Shown here piece by piece: positions 37,513 through 45,313 of a stretch of DNA of 64,000 nucleotides. Made by a program: the position numbers and the translations under genes. Each line of letters opens with the position of its first letter. Position 1 is the first letter of the stretch. The notes beneath the pieces were generated by a model, which was given only the letters and a program-made list of their open reading frames with translations, was not told where the DNA came from and did not search any database. The DNA comes from Geodermatophilus ruber (GTDB lineage: Bacteria; Actinomycetota; Actinomycetes; Mycobacteriales; Geodermatophilaceae), in assembly GCF_900114385.1 (NCBI RefSeq), contig NZ_FOSW01000016.1, forward strand, positions 1 to 64,000, read 5' to 3'.

Positions 37513-38073
37513 ATGATGAAACGCGTGGACGAACTGGAGCGGACCGCCGCGGCGGCCGTCGACGGGGACCCGCTCGCCGCGGCGGCGCTGGTCCGGGCGA
37601 CCCAGTCCGACGTCTGGCGGCTGTGCGCGGCGCTCGGTGACCGGGAGTCCGCGGACGACCTGACGCAGGAGACCTACCTGCGTGCCTTCGGCGCGCTGCA
37701 CCGGTTCGAGGGGCGCTCCTCCCTGCGCACCTGGCTGCTGGCCATCGCCCGCCGCGTCTGCGCCGACGCGGTGCGCTCCCGCCGGCGCCGCCGCCTGACC
37801 CTGGTCCGCGAGGACGCCGACCTGGAGGCGCTGGACCGCACCGACGGGGCCGACCGGGTCGGCGAGGGCGCCGTCGTCGCCGACCTGCTCGCCCGGCTGG
37901 ACCCCGAGCGGCGGGAGGCCTTCGTGCTCACCCAGCTGCTGGGCCTGCCCTACGCGCAGGCCGCCGAGGTCGCCGGCTGCCCGGTCGGCACGATCCGCTC
38001 CCGCGTGGCACGGGCCCGCGCCGACCTCGTCGACGCGCTGGCGGAGGACGGGCGGGGCGCGGCGCGCGGGTGA
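37513..38073 (+). CDS. ECF-type RNA polymerase sigma factor (SigC-like)
   Basis: A 186-residue sigma-70 family factor with region 2 (VWRLCAALGDRESADDLTQE then TYLRAFGALHRFEGRSSLRT WLL) and region 4 (RLDPERREAFVLTQLLGLPY then AQAAEVAGCPVGTIRSRVAR). The -10 and -35 recognition helices are therefore both present. The start is ATG 37513 or ATG 37516. It is divergent from the anti-sigma and copper genes, an arrangement like that of mycobacterial SigC next to copper genes. It likely controls its own promoter and the operon opposite. Confidence 0.87.
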   Translation: MMKRVDELERTAAAAVDGDPLAAAALVRATQSDVWRLCAALGDRESADDLTQETYLRAFGALHRFEGRSSLRTWLLAIARRVCADAVRSRRRRRLTLVREDADLEALDRTDGADRVGEGAVVADLLARLDPERREAFVLTQLLGLPYAQAAEVAGCPVGTIRSRVARARADLVDALAEDGRGAARG

Positions 38074-38178
38074 CGCCTGGGGAAACGGCGGGGAAGCGGA
38101 GACCTATGCTGCCCGACGGCCCTGCGGCCGCCAGGAGGCGCGGGCGGCGGCATTCCCCTCCCGGACCGGAGCCCTGCG

Positions 38179-38796
38179 TTGCCCTTCAGCCTGACCCCCA
38201 AGGATTCGAGCTTCTACCCGCTGTTCACCGCCTCGGCACAGAACCTGGTGGCGGCCACCGACGTCCTCGGCGAGTTCATCCACGACCAGGCCCGCCGCGG
38301 CCCGCTCGCCGACAAGCTGCGTGAGCTCGAGCACGTCGGCGACCAGTCCACCCACGCGATCTTCCGGCAGCTGAACTCCAGCTTCGTGACGCCGTTCGAC
38401 CGGGAGGACATCTACAACCTGGCCAGCGACCTCGACGACGTCATGGACCACATCGAGGCCGCCGCCGACCTCGTCGTCCTCACCGGCCTGGGTGCCCTGC
38501 CGGCGGAGATGGCGCAGCAGACGGCGCTGCTCCAGCGGGCCGCTGTCACGACGGCGGAGGCGATGCCGCGGTTGCGCTCGCTCAAGGACCTCTCCGACTA
38601 CTGGATCGAGGTCAACCGGATCGAGAACGAGGCCGACAAGCTCTACCGACGGCTGCTCTCCCGGCTCTACAGCGGCGAGTTCGACGCGCTGGAGATCCTC
38701 AAGCTCAAGGAGGTGGCCGACCAGCTGGAGGAGGCCGCGGACGCCTTCGAGCACGTGGCGAACGTCGTCGAGACGATCACCGTCAAGGAGTCCTGA
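38179..38796 (+). CDS. DUF47 (PhoU-like) accessory protein of Pit transporter
   Basis: A 205-residue all-helical soluble protein starting from TTG 38179. It has the PhoU-like pairs of helices with acidic metal-binding motifs (KLRELEHVGDQSTHAIFRQL, FDREDIYNLASDLDDVMDHI, EVNRIENEADKLYRRLLSRL). DUF47 proteins lie next to Pit permease genes and are needed for or regulate phosphate uptake. The Pit gene begins 5 bases after this stop, so they form one operon. Confidence 0.9.
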   Translation: MPFSLTPKDSSFYPLFTASAQNLVAATDVLGEFIHDQARRGPLADKLRELEHVGDQSTHAIFRQLNSSFVTPFDREDIYNLASDLDDVMDHIEAAADLVVLTGLGALPAEMAQQTALLQRAAVTTAEAMPRLRSLKDLSDYWIEVNRIENEADKLYRRLLSRLYSGEFDALEILKLKEVADQLEEAADAFEHVANVVETITVKES

Positions 38797-38801
38797 GCCG
38801 G

Positions 38802-39803
38802 ATGGACGCGGCCTTCGTCGCCCTGCTCGTCATCATCCTGGTCGCCCTGGCCTTCGACTACACCAACGGCTTCCACGACGCCGCCAACGCCATCGCCGTC
38901 GCGGTCTCCACCAAGGCGCTCACCCCCCGGGTCGCGCTGGCCCTGGCCGCCGTCATGAACCTCGTCGGGGCGCTGCTGTCGACCGAGGTGGCCAAGACCG
39001 TCGGCGCCGGGATCATCGCCCCGCCCGAGGGCACCGGCGGGCTCGAGATCGTGTTCGCGGCGCTCATCGGGGCGATCGCCTGGAACCTGATCACCTGGTG
39101 GTTCGGGCTCCCCTCGTCCTCCTCGCACGCGCTCATCGGCGGCCTGGTCGGCGCCGCGCTGGCCGCCGCGCACACCGTGCAGTGGATGGGCGTGGTCGAG
39201 AAGGTCGTCATCCCGATGGTCGTCTCACCGCTGGTGGGCTTCGGCCTGGGGTACCTGTTCGTGCTGGCGATCCTGTGGACCTTCCGCCGGTCGAACGTCG
39301 CGCGGGCCAACCGCGGGTTCCGCTACGCGCAGATCGCCAGCTCCGCGACCATGGCCCTCGGCCACGGCCTGCAGGACGCACAGAAGACGATGGGGGTCAT
39401 CACCCTCGCGCTGTTCACCGCCGGGGAGATCGACGACTTCACCGTCCCCCTGTGGGTGGTCCTGGCCGCGGCCCTGGCGATCAGCGCCGGCACCTACGCC
39501 GGCGGCTTCCGCATCATGCGCACGATGGGGCGGCGGATCATCCAGCTGACCCCGGCGGGAGGCTTCTCCGCCCAGACGGTCGCCTCGGGCGTCATGGTCA
39601 CCACCGCGACGGTGTTCGCCGTCCCGGTGTCCACGACGCACATCACGACCACCTCGATCATGGGCGTCGGTGCGACGCGCCGGCTGTCGGCGGTCCGGTG
39701 GGGCGTCGCCGGCAACATCGTGGTCGCCTGGATCGTCACGCTGCCCGCGGCCGGCGCGATGGCCGCGCTGGCCTTCTTCCTCACCTCCGCCGTCGTCGGC
39801 TGA
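38802..39803 (+). CDS. pit: Inorganic phosphate transporter, Pit/PiT family
   Basis: A 333-residue permease with about ten membrane segments and the two duplicated family signatures: FDYTNGFHDAANAIAVAVST near the N-terminus (residues 19-38) and GHGLQDAQKTMGVITLAL in the second half (about 187-204). Cytoplasmic loops are short, as in actinobacterial PitA-like proteins. Imports phosphate, usually as a metal-phosphate complex, with protons. It is co-transcribed with the DUF47 gene. Confidence 0.92.
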   Translation: MDAAFVALLVIILVALAFDYTNGFHDAANAIAVAVSTKALTPRVALALAAVMNLVGALLSTEVAKTVGAGIIAPPEGTGGLEIVFAALIGAIAWNLITWWFGLPSSSSHALIGGLVGAALAAAHTVQWMGVVEKVVIPMVVSPLVGFGLGYLFVLAILWTFRRSNVARANRGFRYAQIASSATMALGHGLQDAQKTMGVITLALFTAGEIDDFTVPLWVVLAAALAISAGTYAGGFRIMRTMGRRIIQLTPAGGFSAQTVASGVMVTTATVFAVPVSTTHITTTSIMGVGATRRLSAVRWGVAGNIVVAWIVTLPAAGAMAALAFFLTSAVVG

Positions 39804-39892
39804 GGGCACCGGTGACCGGCCACCCCCGAGCCCTCTCGCTCGGCCCACGGGGGCGCGCTCGTCGCAGCGGAGCCGGGGCGCGACGAATCCCC

Positions 39893-39923
39893 TTGACGCG
39901 TAAGTCTATCGATCTGGTAGACA
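39893..39923 (+). promoter_or_regulatory. Promoter and inverted repeat before the cysteine-rich leader peptide
   Basis: A TTGACG box at 39893-39898 and a TAGACA box at 39918-39923 are 19 bases apart, a slightly long sigma-70-type promoter. An inverted repeat GTCTA (39904-39908) with TAGAC (39918-39922) overlaps the -10 box and could be an operator, for example for an Rrf2- or CymR-type sulfur regulator. Transcription from here would reach the leader peptide and the TauE-type exporter. Confidence 0.45.
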
Positions 39924-39930
39924 TTGGGCC

Positions 39931-40017
39931 GTGACACGGACGACGGCGCTGCTCCTGGTGAGCCGACGGCACGTCGATCTGCTGCGCGTCTGCACCGCCG
40001 CCTGTCCGGTCTGCTGA
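39931..40017 (+). CDS. Cysteine-rich leader peptide (sulfur-responsive type)
   Basis: A 28-residue peptide starting at GTG 39931 directly after the promoter. It contains VSRRHVDLLRVCTAACPVC and then TGA, matching the actinobacterial 'RRHVDLxRV...C..C' leader peptides that precede sulfur-metabolism genes. Three cysteine codons near the end suggest that ribosome stalling at low cysteine controls the downstream gene. The next gene is a TauE/SafE-type exporter 99 bases on, in agreement with that role. Confidence 0.75.
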   Translation: MTRTTALLLVSRRHVDLLRVCTAACPVC

Positions 40018-40116
40018 GCCCCGCGCCCCCGAGAGCGCACTCCTGCTCGATCCGCGCTGTGCCGCGCCCTGCTGCGCGCCCGCGGTCCGCCTCGTGAGAT
40101 CCCGGAGTCCAGCCCC

Positions 40117-41118
40117 GTGAAGACACTCGTCCTGCTCGCCCTCGTGGGCTTCGGCGCGCAACTGGTGGACGGCAGCCTGGGCATGGCCTATGGCGTCACG
40201 TCCACCACGCTGCTGCTGGCCATCGGCACCAACCCGGCCGCCGCGTCGGCCACCATCCACCTCGCCGAGATCGGGACGACGCTCGCCTCCGGCCTCGCGC
40301 ACTGGAAGTTCGGCAACGTCGACTGGAAGGTCGTCGCCAAGATCGGCGTCCCCGGCGCGATCGGCGCGTTCCTCGGGGCGAACGTGCTGTCGAACCTGTC
40401 CACCGAGACCGCCGCGCCGGTGATGTCGCTGATCCTGCTGTCGCTCGGCGTCTACCTGCTGATCCGGTTCACCCTCCGCGGCGTCGACCGCCGGCACCTG
40501 GGCAAGCCGATGCGCAAGCGCTTCCTGGGCCCGCTGGGCCTGGTGGCCGGCTTCGTCGACGCGACCGGCGGCGGCGGGTGGGGCCCGGTGGGCACCCCGG
40601 CGATCCTGGCCAGCGGCCGGATGGAGCCGCGGAAGGTGATCGGCTCGATCGACACCTCCGAGTTCCTCGTCGCCCTCGCCGCGAGCCTGGGCTTCCTCGT
40701 CGCGCTGGGGACGCAGGGCATCGACCTGATCTGGGTGCTCGGCCTGCTCGCCGGCGGCCTGGTCGCCGCCCCGATCGCGGCCTGGCTGGTGCGGCACGTG
40801 CCGCCGCGGATGCTGGGCTCGCTGGTCGGTGGCGTCATCGTGCTGACCAACACCCGCACGCTGCTGCGCAGCGACTGGATCGACGCCTCCGACCCGGTCC
40901 GCTACGCGGTCTACGCGGTGCTGTACCTGATCTGGGCCGCCGCCGTCGTCCACTCCTTCCGCGAGTACCGCAAGGACCGCGCGCTGGAGTCCGCCGATGC
41001 CCTCGCGGCCGGGAACGGCCGGACGCACGACGAGATCGAGCTGCCGGCGGACGCCGCCGACGCCGCGGACCTGGACCGCAGCCTGACCCGCGGCCGCCCC
41101 AGCGCCCCGCAGGACTGA
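40117..41118 (+). CDS. Sulfite exporter TauE/SafE family permease
   Basis: A 333-residue membrane protein with eight or so hydrophobic segments. It has the duplicated TauE motif regions GFGAQLVDGSLGMAYGVTST (about residues 11-30) and GLVAGFVDATGGGGWGPVGT (about 142-161), and an acidic cytoplasmic tail. GTG start. The family exports sulfite or organosulfonates or imports thiosulfate-type anions. The Cys-rich leader peptide upstream supports a sulfur compound as substrate here. A strong terminator follows. Confidence 0.88.
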   Translation: MKTLVLLALVGFGAQLVDGSLGMAYGVTSTTLLLAIGTNPAAASATIHLAEIGTTLASGLAHWKFGNVDWKVVAKIGVPGAIGAFLGANVLSNLSTETAAPVMSLILLSLGVYLLIRFTLRGVDRRHLGKPMRKRFLGPLGLVAGFVDATGGGGWGPVGTPAILASGRMEPRKVIGSIDTSEFLVALAASLGFLVALGTQGIDLIWVLGLLAGGLVAAPIAAWLVRHVPPRMLGSLVGGVIVLTNTRTLLRSDWIDASDPVRYAVYAVLYLIWAAAVVHSFREYRKDRALESADALAAGNGRTHDEIELPADAADAADLDRSLTRGRPSAPQD

Positions 41119-41132
41119 GAAGGGCCCCTCCC

Positions 41133-41167
41133 AGGCCCCCTCCCCGGCACGGCCGGGGAGGGGGCCT
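41133..41167 (+). terminator. Strong intrinsic terminator hairpin
   Basis: Perfect 15-bp stem (41133-41147 with 41153-41167) and 5-base loop, 14 bases after the TauE-type gene. It lies between convergent genes and may work in both directions. Confidence 0.75.
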
Positions 41168-41207
41168 GCCGCCGTCCATGGGGACGTCCTGCCCCCAAGG
41201 CCCCTGC

Positions 41208-41795
41208 TCAGCGTCCGGCCGGGCGGGCGCGGACGTGCATCCGCTCCCCCTGCGGGCCGAACAGCATGAGCACCTCGGCGTCGCGGTCGCCGGCGCTGCC
41301 GAACCAGTGCGGCACGTGCGTGTCGAACTCGGCCACCTCGCCAGGGGCGAGCACGAGATCGTGCGTCCCGAGCAGCAGCCGCAGCCGCCCCGAGAGCACG
41401 TAGATCCACTCGTAACCCTCGTGCGTCTGCAGCTCCGGACGGTCCCCGCCCGTCGCCCGGGGCGGGATGAGCGCCCGGTACGCCTGGAGCCCGCCGGGGC
41501 GGCGGGTCAGCGGCCACATCGTCATGCCGTTGCGGCGGATCGGCCGCGGGTGCACCCGCGGATCGGCGGCCGACGGCGCACCGACCAGCTCGTCGAGCGG
41601 CACATGGTGGGCGCGGGCCAGCGGCAGCAGCAGCTCCAGCGTCGGCCGCCGCTGCCCGGACTCCAGGCGCGAGAGCGTGCTCACCGAGATGCCGGTGGAG
41701 GCCGAGAGCTCGGCGAGGGTCGCGCCGGCCTGCTGCCGCAGGGCGCGCAGCCGCGGTCCCACGCCGGTCAGCACGCCGTCCACATCGTCAGCCAT
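41208..41795 (-). CDS. XRE-family regulator with cupin domain
   Basis: A 195-residue repressor-type protein. Residues about 12-66 are an XRE helix-turn-helix (LRALRQQAGATLAELSASTG, ISVSTLSRLESGQRRPTLEL). Residues 110-190 form a cupin (THEGYEWIYVLSGRLRLLLG, PGEVAEFDTHVPHWFG). ATG 41795 lies 8 bases from a perfect palindromic operator at 41804-41818. It is divergent from the oxidoreductase/methyltransferase gene and presumably controls both. Confidence 0.88.
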   Translation of the reverse strand: MADDVDGVLTGVGPRLRALRQQAGATLAELSASTGISVSTLSRLESGQRRPTLELLLPLARAHHVPLDELVGAPSAADPRVHPRPIRRNGMTMWPLTRRPGGLQAYRALIPPRATGGDRPELQTHEGYEWIYVLSGRLRLLLGTHDLVLAPGEVAEFDTHVPHWFGSAGDRDAEVLMLFGPQGERMHVRARPAGR

Positions 41796-41803
41796 GTCCC
41801 CAT

Positions 41804-41818
41804 TTGCCGATATGGCAA
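41804..41818. promoter_or_regulatory. Palindromic operator between divergent genes
   Basis: TTGCCGATATGGCAA, a perfect 5-base-arm palindrome, AT-rich for this region. A second short palindrome CAACGGAAGTTG (41816-41827) overlaps it. Both lie in the 107-base gap between the XRE-cupin regulator and the oxidoreductase fusion, so they are the likely binding sites of that regulator. Confidence 0.6.
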
Positions 41819-41902
41819 CGGAAGTTGTCAAGAGCAGGCCGCCGATCGCAGAGTCGGTCCGTCCCTGCGAGGCGAGGGACCGAACCCAGCGGAGGAGCCG
41901 AC

Positions 41903-43489
41903 ATGGAGCAGCAGTACGACGTCGTGGTGGTCGGCGGGGGCGCCGCCGGGCTGAGCGGGGCGCTGGCCCTGAGCCGCGCCCGCCGCTCGGTGCTCGTGGT
42001 GGACGACGGCGCACCTCGCAACGCCCCCGCCGGCCACGTGCACAACTACCTGGGCCGGGAGGGGACGCCGCCCGGCGAGCTGCTGACCGCCGGCCGGAGG
42101 GAGGCCGCCGGGTACGGCGCCGAGTTCCTCGCCGGAGAGGCCACCGGCGCGCGGCCGGTCGACGACGGGTTCGTCGTCGACCTGTGCAACGGCTCGTCGG
42201 TGCGGGGTCGCCGGCTGCTGGTGACGACCGGGCTGGTCGACGAGCTCCCCGACGTGCCCGGGGTGCGGGAGCTGTGGGGGCGCGACGTGCTGCACTGCCC
42301 GTACTGCCACGGCTGGGAGGTGCGCGACCAGCCGGTCGGCGTGCTCTCCACCGGCCCGCTCGGCGTCCACGGCGCGTTGCTGTGGCGGCAGTGGAGCGCC
42401 GACGTGACGCTCTTCCAGCACACCGGGCCGGCGCCCACCGACGAGGAGCGGGAGCAGCTCTCGGCCCGGGGCATCAGCGTCGTCCCCGGGGAGGTCGCCG
42501 GCCTGGTCACCGCCGGCGACCGGCTCTCCGGCGTGCGGCTGGTGTCCGGACAGGTCGTGCCGCGGGCCGCCCTGGTGGTGGCGCCGCGATTCACCGCCCG
42601 GTCCGGCCTCCTCGACGCGCTCGGGCTGCCCGCAGTCGACCAGGAGATGGCCGGGCACGTGTTCGGCAGCGCCGTTCCGTCCGATCCGTGGGGCGCCACC
42701 GCGGTGCCGGGGGTCTGGGTCGCCGGCAACGTCACGGACCTGCGCGCTCAGGTGATCAGCTCCGCCGCGGCCGGGCTGAACACCGCGGCGGCCATCAACG
42801 CCGACCTCATCGCCGAGGACACCCGCCGGGCGGTCGCCGACCGCGCCGGCCAGCACGGGCACGGGACGGCGCACCGCCACGCGTGCACCGCGCAGGACGC
42901 CGCCGCCTGGGACGAGCGCTACCTGTCCTCCCCGAGCGTGTGGAGCGGACGGCCCAACGCGGCGCTGGTGGCCGAGGTGGCCGACCTGCCCCCCGGCCGC
43001 GCGCTGGACCTGGGCAGCGGAGAGGGCGGGGACGCCGTCTGGCTGGCCTCCCGGGGCTGGCGGGTCACCGGCGTGGACTGGTCACCGACTGCGCTGCAGC
43101 GGGCCGCCGTGCACGCGGCCGAGGCCGGCGTCGGCGACCGGGTCGAGTGGGTGACGGCCGACCTGACCACCTGGACGCCACCGGCCGGCGCGTTCGACCT
43201 GATCGCAGCGGCCTTCCTGCACCCGACGGCGGCGGAGCGCGCGGCGCTGCTGGCCCGGCTGGCCTCTGCGCTCGCGCCCGGCGGCGCGCTGGTGTGGGTG
43301 GGGCACGACTACACCGAGGAGCGCGCGGTCTGGGGCGCGGACCGGTTCGCGGACGTCGACGACGTCGTCGCCGACCTGCCCGGCGACTGGGAGGTGCTGG
43401 TCGCCGAGCAGCGCCCGCGGGAGGCGCGCGGCCACGAGGGCGGGGCGCCGCCCCTCGTCGACGTGGTGGTGCGGGCCCGCCGCCGCTGA
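41903..43489 (+). CDS. Fusion of thioredoxin-reductase-like flavoenzyme and SAM methyltransferase
   Basis: A 528-residue bifunctional protein. Residues 1-305 form an FAD/NAD(P)H oxidoreductase of the thioredoxin-reductase type: YDVVVVGGGAAGLSGALALS (FAD), redox pair CPYCHG (about residues 132-137) and GVWVAGNVTDLRAQVISSAA near the end. A His-rich linker (GQHGHGTAHRHACTAQDAAA) joins a class I methyltransferase (about 335-528; DERYLSSPSVWSGRPNAALV, ALDLGSGEGGDAVWLASRGW). The order resembles TrxB-like/TehB-like fusions known in actinobacteria; detoxification of a metalloid or electrophile is an inference. GGAGGAGCCGAC precedes the ATG. Confidence 0.82.
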   Translation: MEQQYDVVVVGGGAAGLSGALALSRARRSVLVVDDGAPRNAPAGHVHNYLGREGTPPGELLTAGRREAAGYGAEFLAGEATGARPVDDGFVVDLCNGSSVRGRRLLVTTGLVDELPDVPGVRELWGRDVLHCPYCHGWEVRDQPVGVLSTGPLGVHGALLWRQWSADVTLFQHTGPAPTDEEREQLSARGISVVPGEVAGLVTAGDRLSGVRLVSGQVVPRAALVVAPRFTARSGLLDALGLPAVDQEMAGHVFGSAVPSDPWGATAVPGVWVAGNVTDLRAQVISSAAAGLNTAAAINADLIAEDTRRAVADRAGQHGHGTAHRHACTAQDAAAWDERYLSSPSVWSGRPNAALVAEVADLPPGRALDLGSGEGGDAVWLASRGWRVTGVDWSPTALQRAAVHAAEAGVGDRVEWVTADLTTWTPPAGAFDLIAAAFLHPTAAERAALLARLASALAPGGALVWVGHDYTEERAVWGADRFADVDDVVADLPGDWEVLVAEQRPREARGHEGGAPPLVDVVVRARRR

Positions 43490-43501
43490 GCGCTCTCAGC
43501 G
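43484..43501. terminator. Short hairpin between convergent genes
   Basis: CGCTGAG-CGCT-CTCAGCG, 7-bp stem, includes the stop codons of both convergent genes (43489 and 43496). It could act as a compact bidirectional terminator. Confidence 0.4.
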
Positions 43502-44476
43502 GGCGGCGAGCAGCTGCTTCTCCAGCTCGGCGGGCAGGCCGGGGGACGGCCGACCGTGAGGGGGCGGGGGCAGCTGGTCGACCGTCTGGAGCCAGGCCCA
43601 GGTGGCGGCGACCGACTCCGCCAGCGGCCGGCTGGGCAGCCCGAGCGCGCGGGCCCGCGTCGTGTCGACGTCCCAGGCGGTGCGGGCCACCTCGGCGGGC
43701 AGCCACAGCGGCAGGTGCTGCCACGGTTCCACCCCGGCCGCCAGCAGCTCCTGCTCGGGCACCGGCACCCACTCCGCGTCGCTGCCGGTGACCTCCCGGA
43801 CCAGGTCGAGCAGGCCGCCGAAGGTGGTCATGCCGGCGGGCCCGGTCGCGCTCACCCCGCCGGAGGCGCCCGCGGCGGCCAGGTCGACCAGCCAGCCGGC
43901 CAGGTCGCGGGCGTCGACGACGGCGATCGGCTGGTCGAGCGCGGCGGGGACGACGACCCGCCCGCCGCGGGCGATCCGCCGCAGCCACCAGCCCAGCCGA
44001 TCCACGCGGTCGTCCGGGCCGACGATCAGCCCGGCGCGCGCGGTGAGGAAGCGGCCGGGCAGCGCGGCGCCGAGGATGCGCTCGGCGTCGGCCTTGATCG
44101 GGCCGTACTCGTCCTCGTCGCTGGTCCAGGTCGGCTCGTCGTCCTCCGGGCCGATCGGCCCGGGTGGCCAGTGGGCGTAGGCGTTGAGGCTGCTGACGAA
44201 GGCGTAGCCGTGGACCCCGCCCAGGACCGCGGCGGCGTTGCGGGCCGCGGCCCGGGTCTGGCAGGAGGTGTCGACGACGAGGTCGGGCTGCCAGTCCGCC
44301 AGCGCCGCCGGCAGCGCGGCGGGATCGTCACGGTCGCCGTGCAGCGCCCGGACGCCGGCCGGTGGCTCCCCGGAGACGCCGCGGGTGAAGGTCGCCACCT
44401 CGTGACCGCGGTCGAGGCCCGCCGTCGCCACGTGCCGGCCGAGGAACTGGGTGCCGCCGAGAACCAGGAGTCGCAT
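43496..44476 (-). CDS. NAD-dependent epimerase/dehydratase family protein
   Basis: A 326-residue extended short-chain dehydrogenase. The Rossmann start is MRLLVLGGTQFLGRHVATAG (GxxGxxG), with FVSSLNAYAHW for the active-site Ser and YGPIKADAE as the Y-x3-K pair. The C-terminal part has IAVVDARDLAGWLVDLAAAG, typical of isoflavone-reductase/RNA-binding CSP41-like SDR members. The substrate is unknown. It is convergent with the oxidoreductase/methyltransferase gene with only six bases between the stops. Confidence 0.82.
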   Translation of the reverse strand: MRLLVLGGTQFLGRHVATAGLDRGHEVATFTRGVSGEPPAGVRALHGDRDDPAALPAALADWQPDLVVDTSCQTRAAARNAAAVLGGVHGYAFVSSLNAYAHWPPGPIGPEDDEPTWTSDEDEYGPIKADAERILGAALPGRFLTARAGLIVGPDDRVDRLGWWLRRIARGGRVVVPAALDQPIAVVDARDLAGWLVDLAAAGASGGVSATGPAGMTTFGGLLDLVREVTGSDAEWVPVPEQELLAAGVEPWQHLPLWLPAEVARTAWDVDTTRARALGLPSRPLAESVAATWAWLQTVDQLPPPPHGRPSPGLPAELEKQLLAAR

Positions 44477-44533
44477 GCCTGCAGCTCAGCCCAGCCGCTC
44501 CCCCGCCGTCCAGCCGGTTCACGACCGGCGTAA

Positions 44534-44586
44534 GACCCCGTCCGGAGGCTCGCCGTGAGCGTGCGAACGGTGAGGGGGACGGGGTC
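44534..44586 (-). terminator. Hairpin terminator after the DUF5994 gene
   Basis: 10-base perfect arms GACCCCGTCC (44534-44543) and GGACGGGGTC (44577-44586), just beyond the stop codon at 44592. The inner loop can fold further. Confidence 0.5.
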
Positions 44587-44591
44587 CTTTC

Positions 44592-45089
44592 TCAGACCGC
44601 GCGGGTCACCGGCAGCACGGGCACCTGCGGCAGCGGCGTGGAGCGCGCGGCGGCGAGCACCATCTGCGGCGAGCGCGGCAGCCCGCGGCGGGTGCACAGC
44701 CGCAGCGCGCGGGTGCCGGTGATGACGTCGGTCTCCGGCGGGACGGCGAGCAGGTCGGCCCGCCGGGCGCCGCCGGCCCAGCTCAGGCAGACCACACCCG
44801 GGTCCATGCTGCGGAACCCGCCGGTGCGCACGACCCGGCCGCCGACGAGGACCTTGCGCGGGGCCGGGAGCCAGGCGTCGAGGGCGTAGGTGAACCGCTC
44901 GATCCGCACCCCGCGCTTGTCGAGGGCGGCGACCAGCTCGGGCACCTCGACGGCGAGGTCCCGGCTCCGGGGGAACCAGGCGCCGTCGAAGGCCTGTTCA
45001 CCGGACCCGGCATCGCTGCGCAGGCTCACCCGGACGTCGATGCCGCCCCGGTGACCCTCGTTGTCCAGCGTTGCGCGGGTGGTCCTCAT
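44592..45089 (-). CDS. DUF5994 family protein
   Basis: A 165-residue soluble protein matching the actinobacterial DUF5994 pattern: SLRSDAGSGEQAFDGAWFPR then SRDLAVEVPELVAALDKRG, RIERFTYALDAWLPAPRKV, and SMDPGVVCLSWAGGARRADL. ATG 45089 gives the standard length; the ORF extends further upstream without support. Function unknown. It stands alone, with a terminator on its downstream side. Confidence 0.65.
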   Translation of the reverse strand: MRTTRATLDNEGHRGGIDVRVSLRSDAGSGEQAFDGAWFPRSRDLAVEVPELVAALDKRGVRIERFTYALDAWLPAPRKVLVGGRVVRTGGFRSMDPGVVCLSWAGGARRADLLAVPPETDVITGTRALRLCTRRGLPRSPQMVLAAARSTPLPQVPVLPVTRAV

Positions 45090-45260
45090 CAGCGTTCGGC
45101 CGCCTCTCTCGTTCGCCCCGGCCCGGTGCACACGGGCCCGAGGCGACCGTAGGCAGCGGGAGCGGGGGGCTCCGGCGAGCCGCGGATGGGCGGGTCGCCG
45201 GGCCCCGGCTCGTCATCACGGCCGGTAACGAAACGATCACGGCAGCCTCCCGGCCCGGTA

Positions 45261-45306
45261 CGCGCGAAACCCCCTGCCCGCGGGTGCGGACAGGGGGTTT
45301 CGCGCG
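45261..45306 (-). terminator. Strong terminator of typA
   Basis: Perfect 16-bp stem (45261-45276 with 45291-45306) and 14-base loop, 7 bases beyond the typA stop codon, with AAACCCCC/GGGGGTTT in the stem. Confidence 0.8.
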
Positions 45307-45313
45307 CAGGGGG

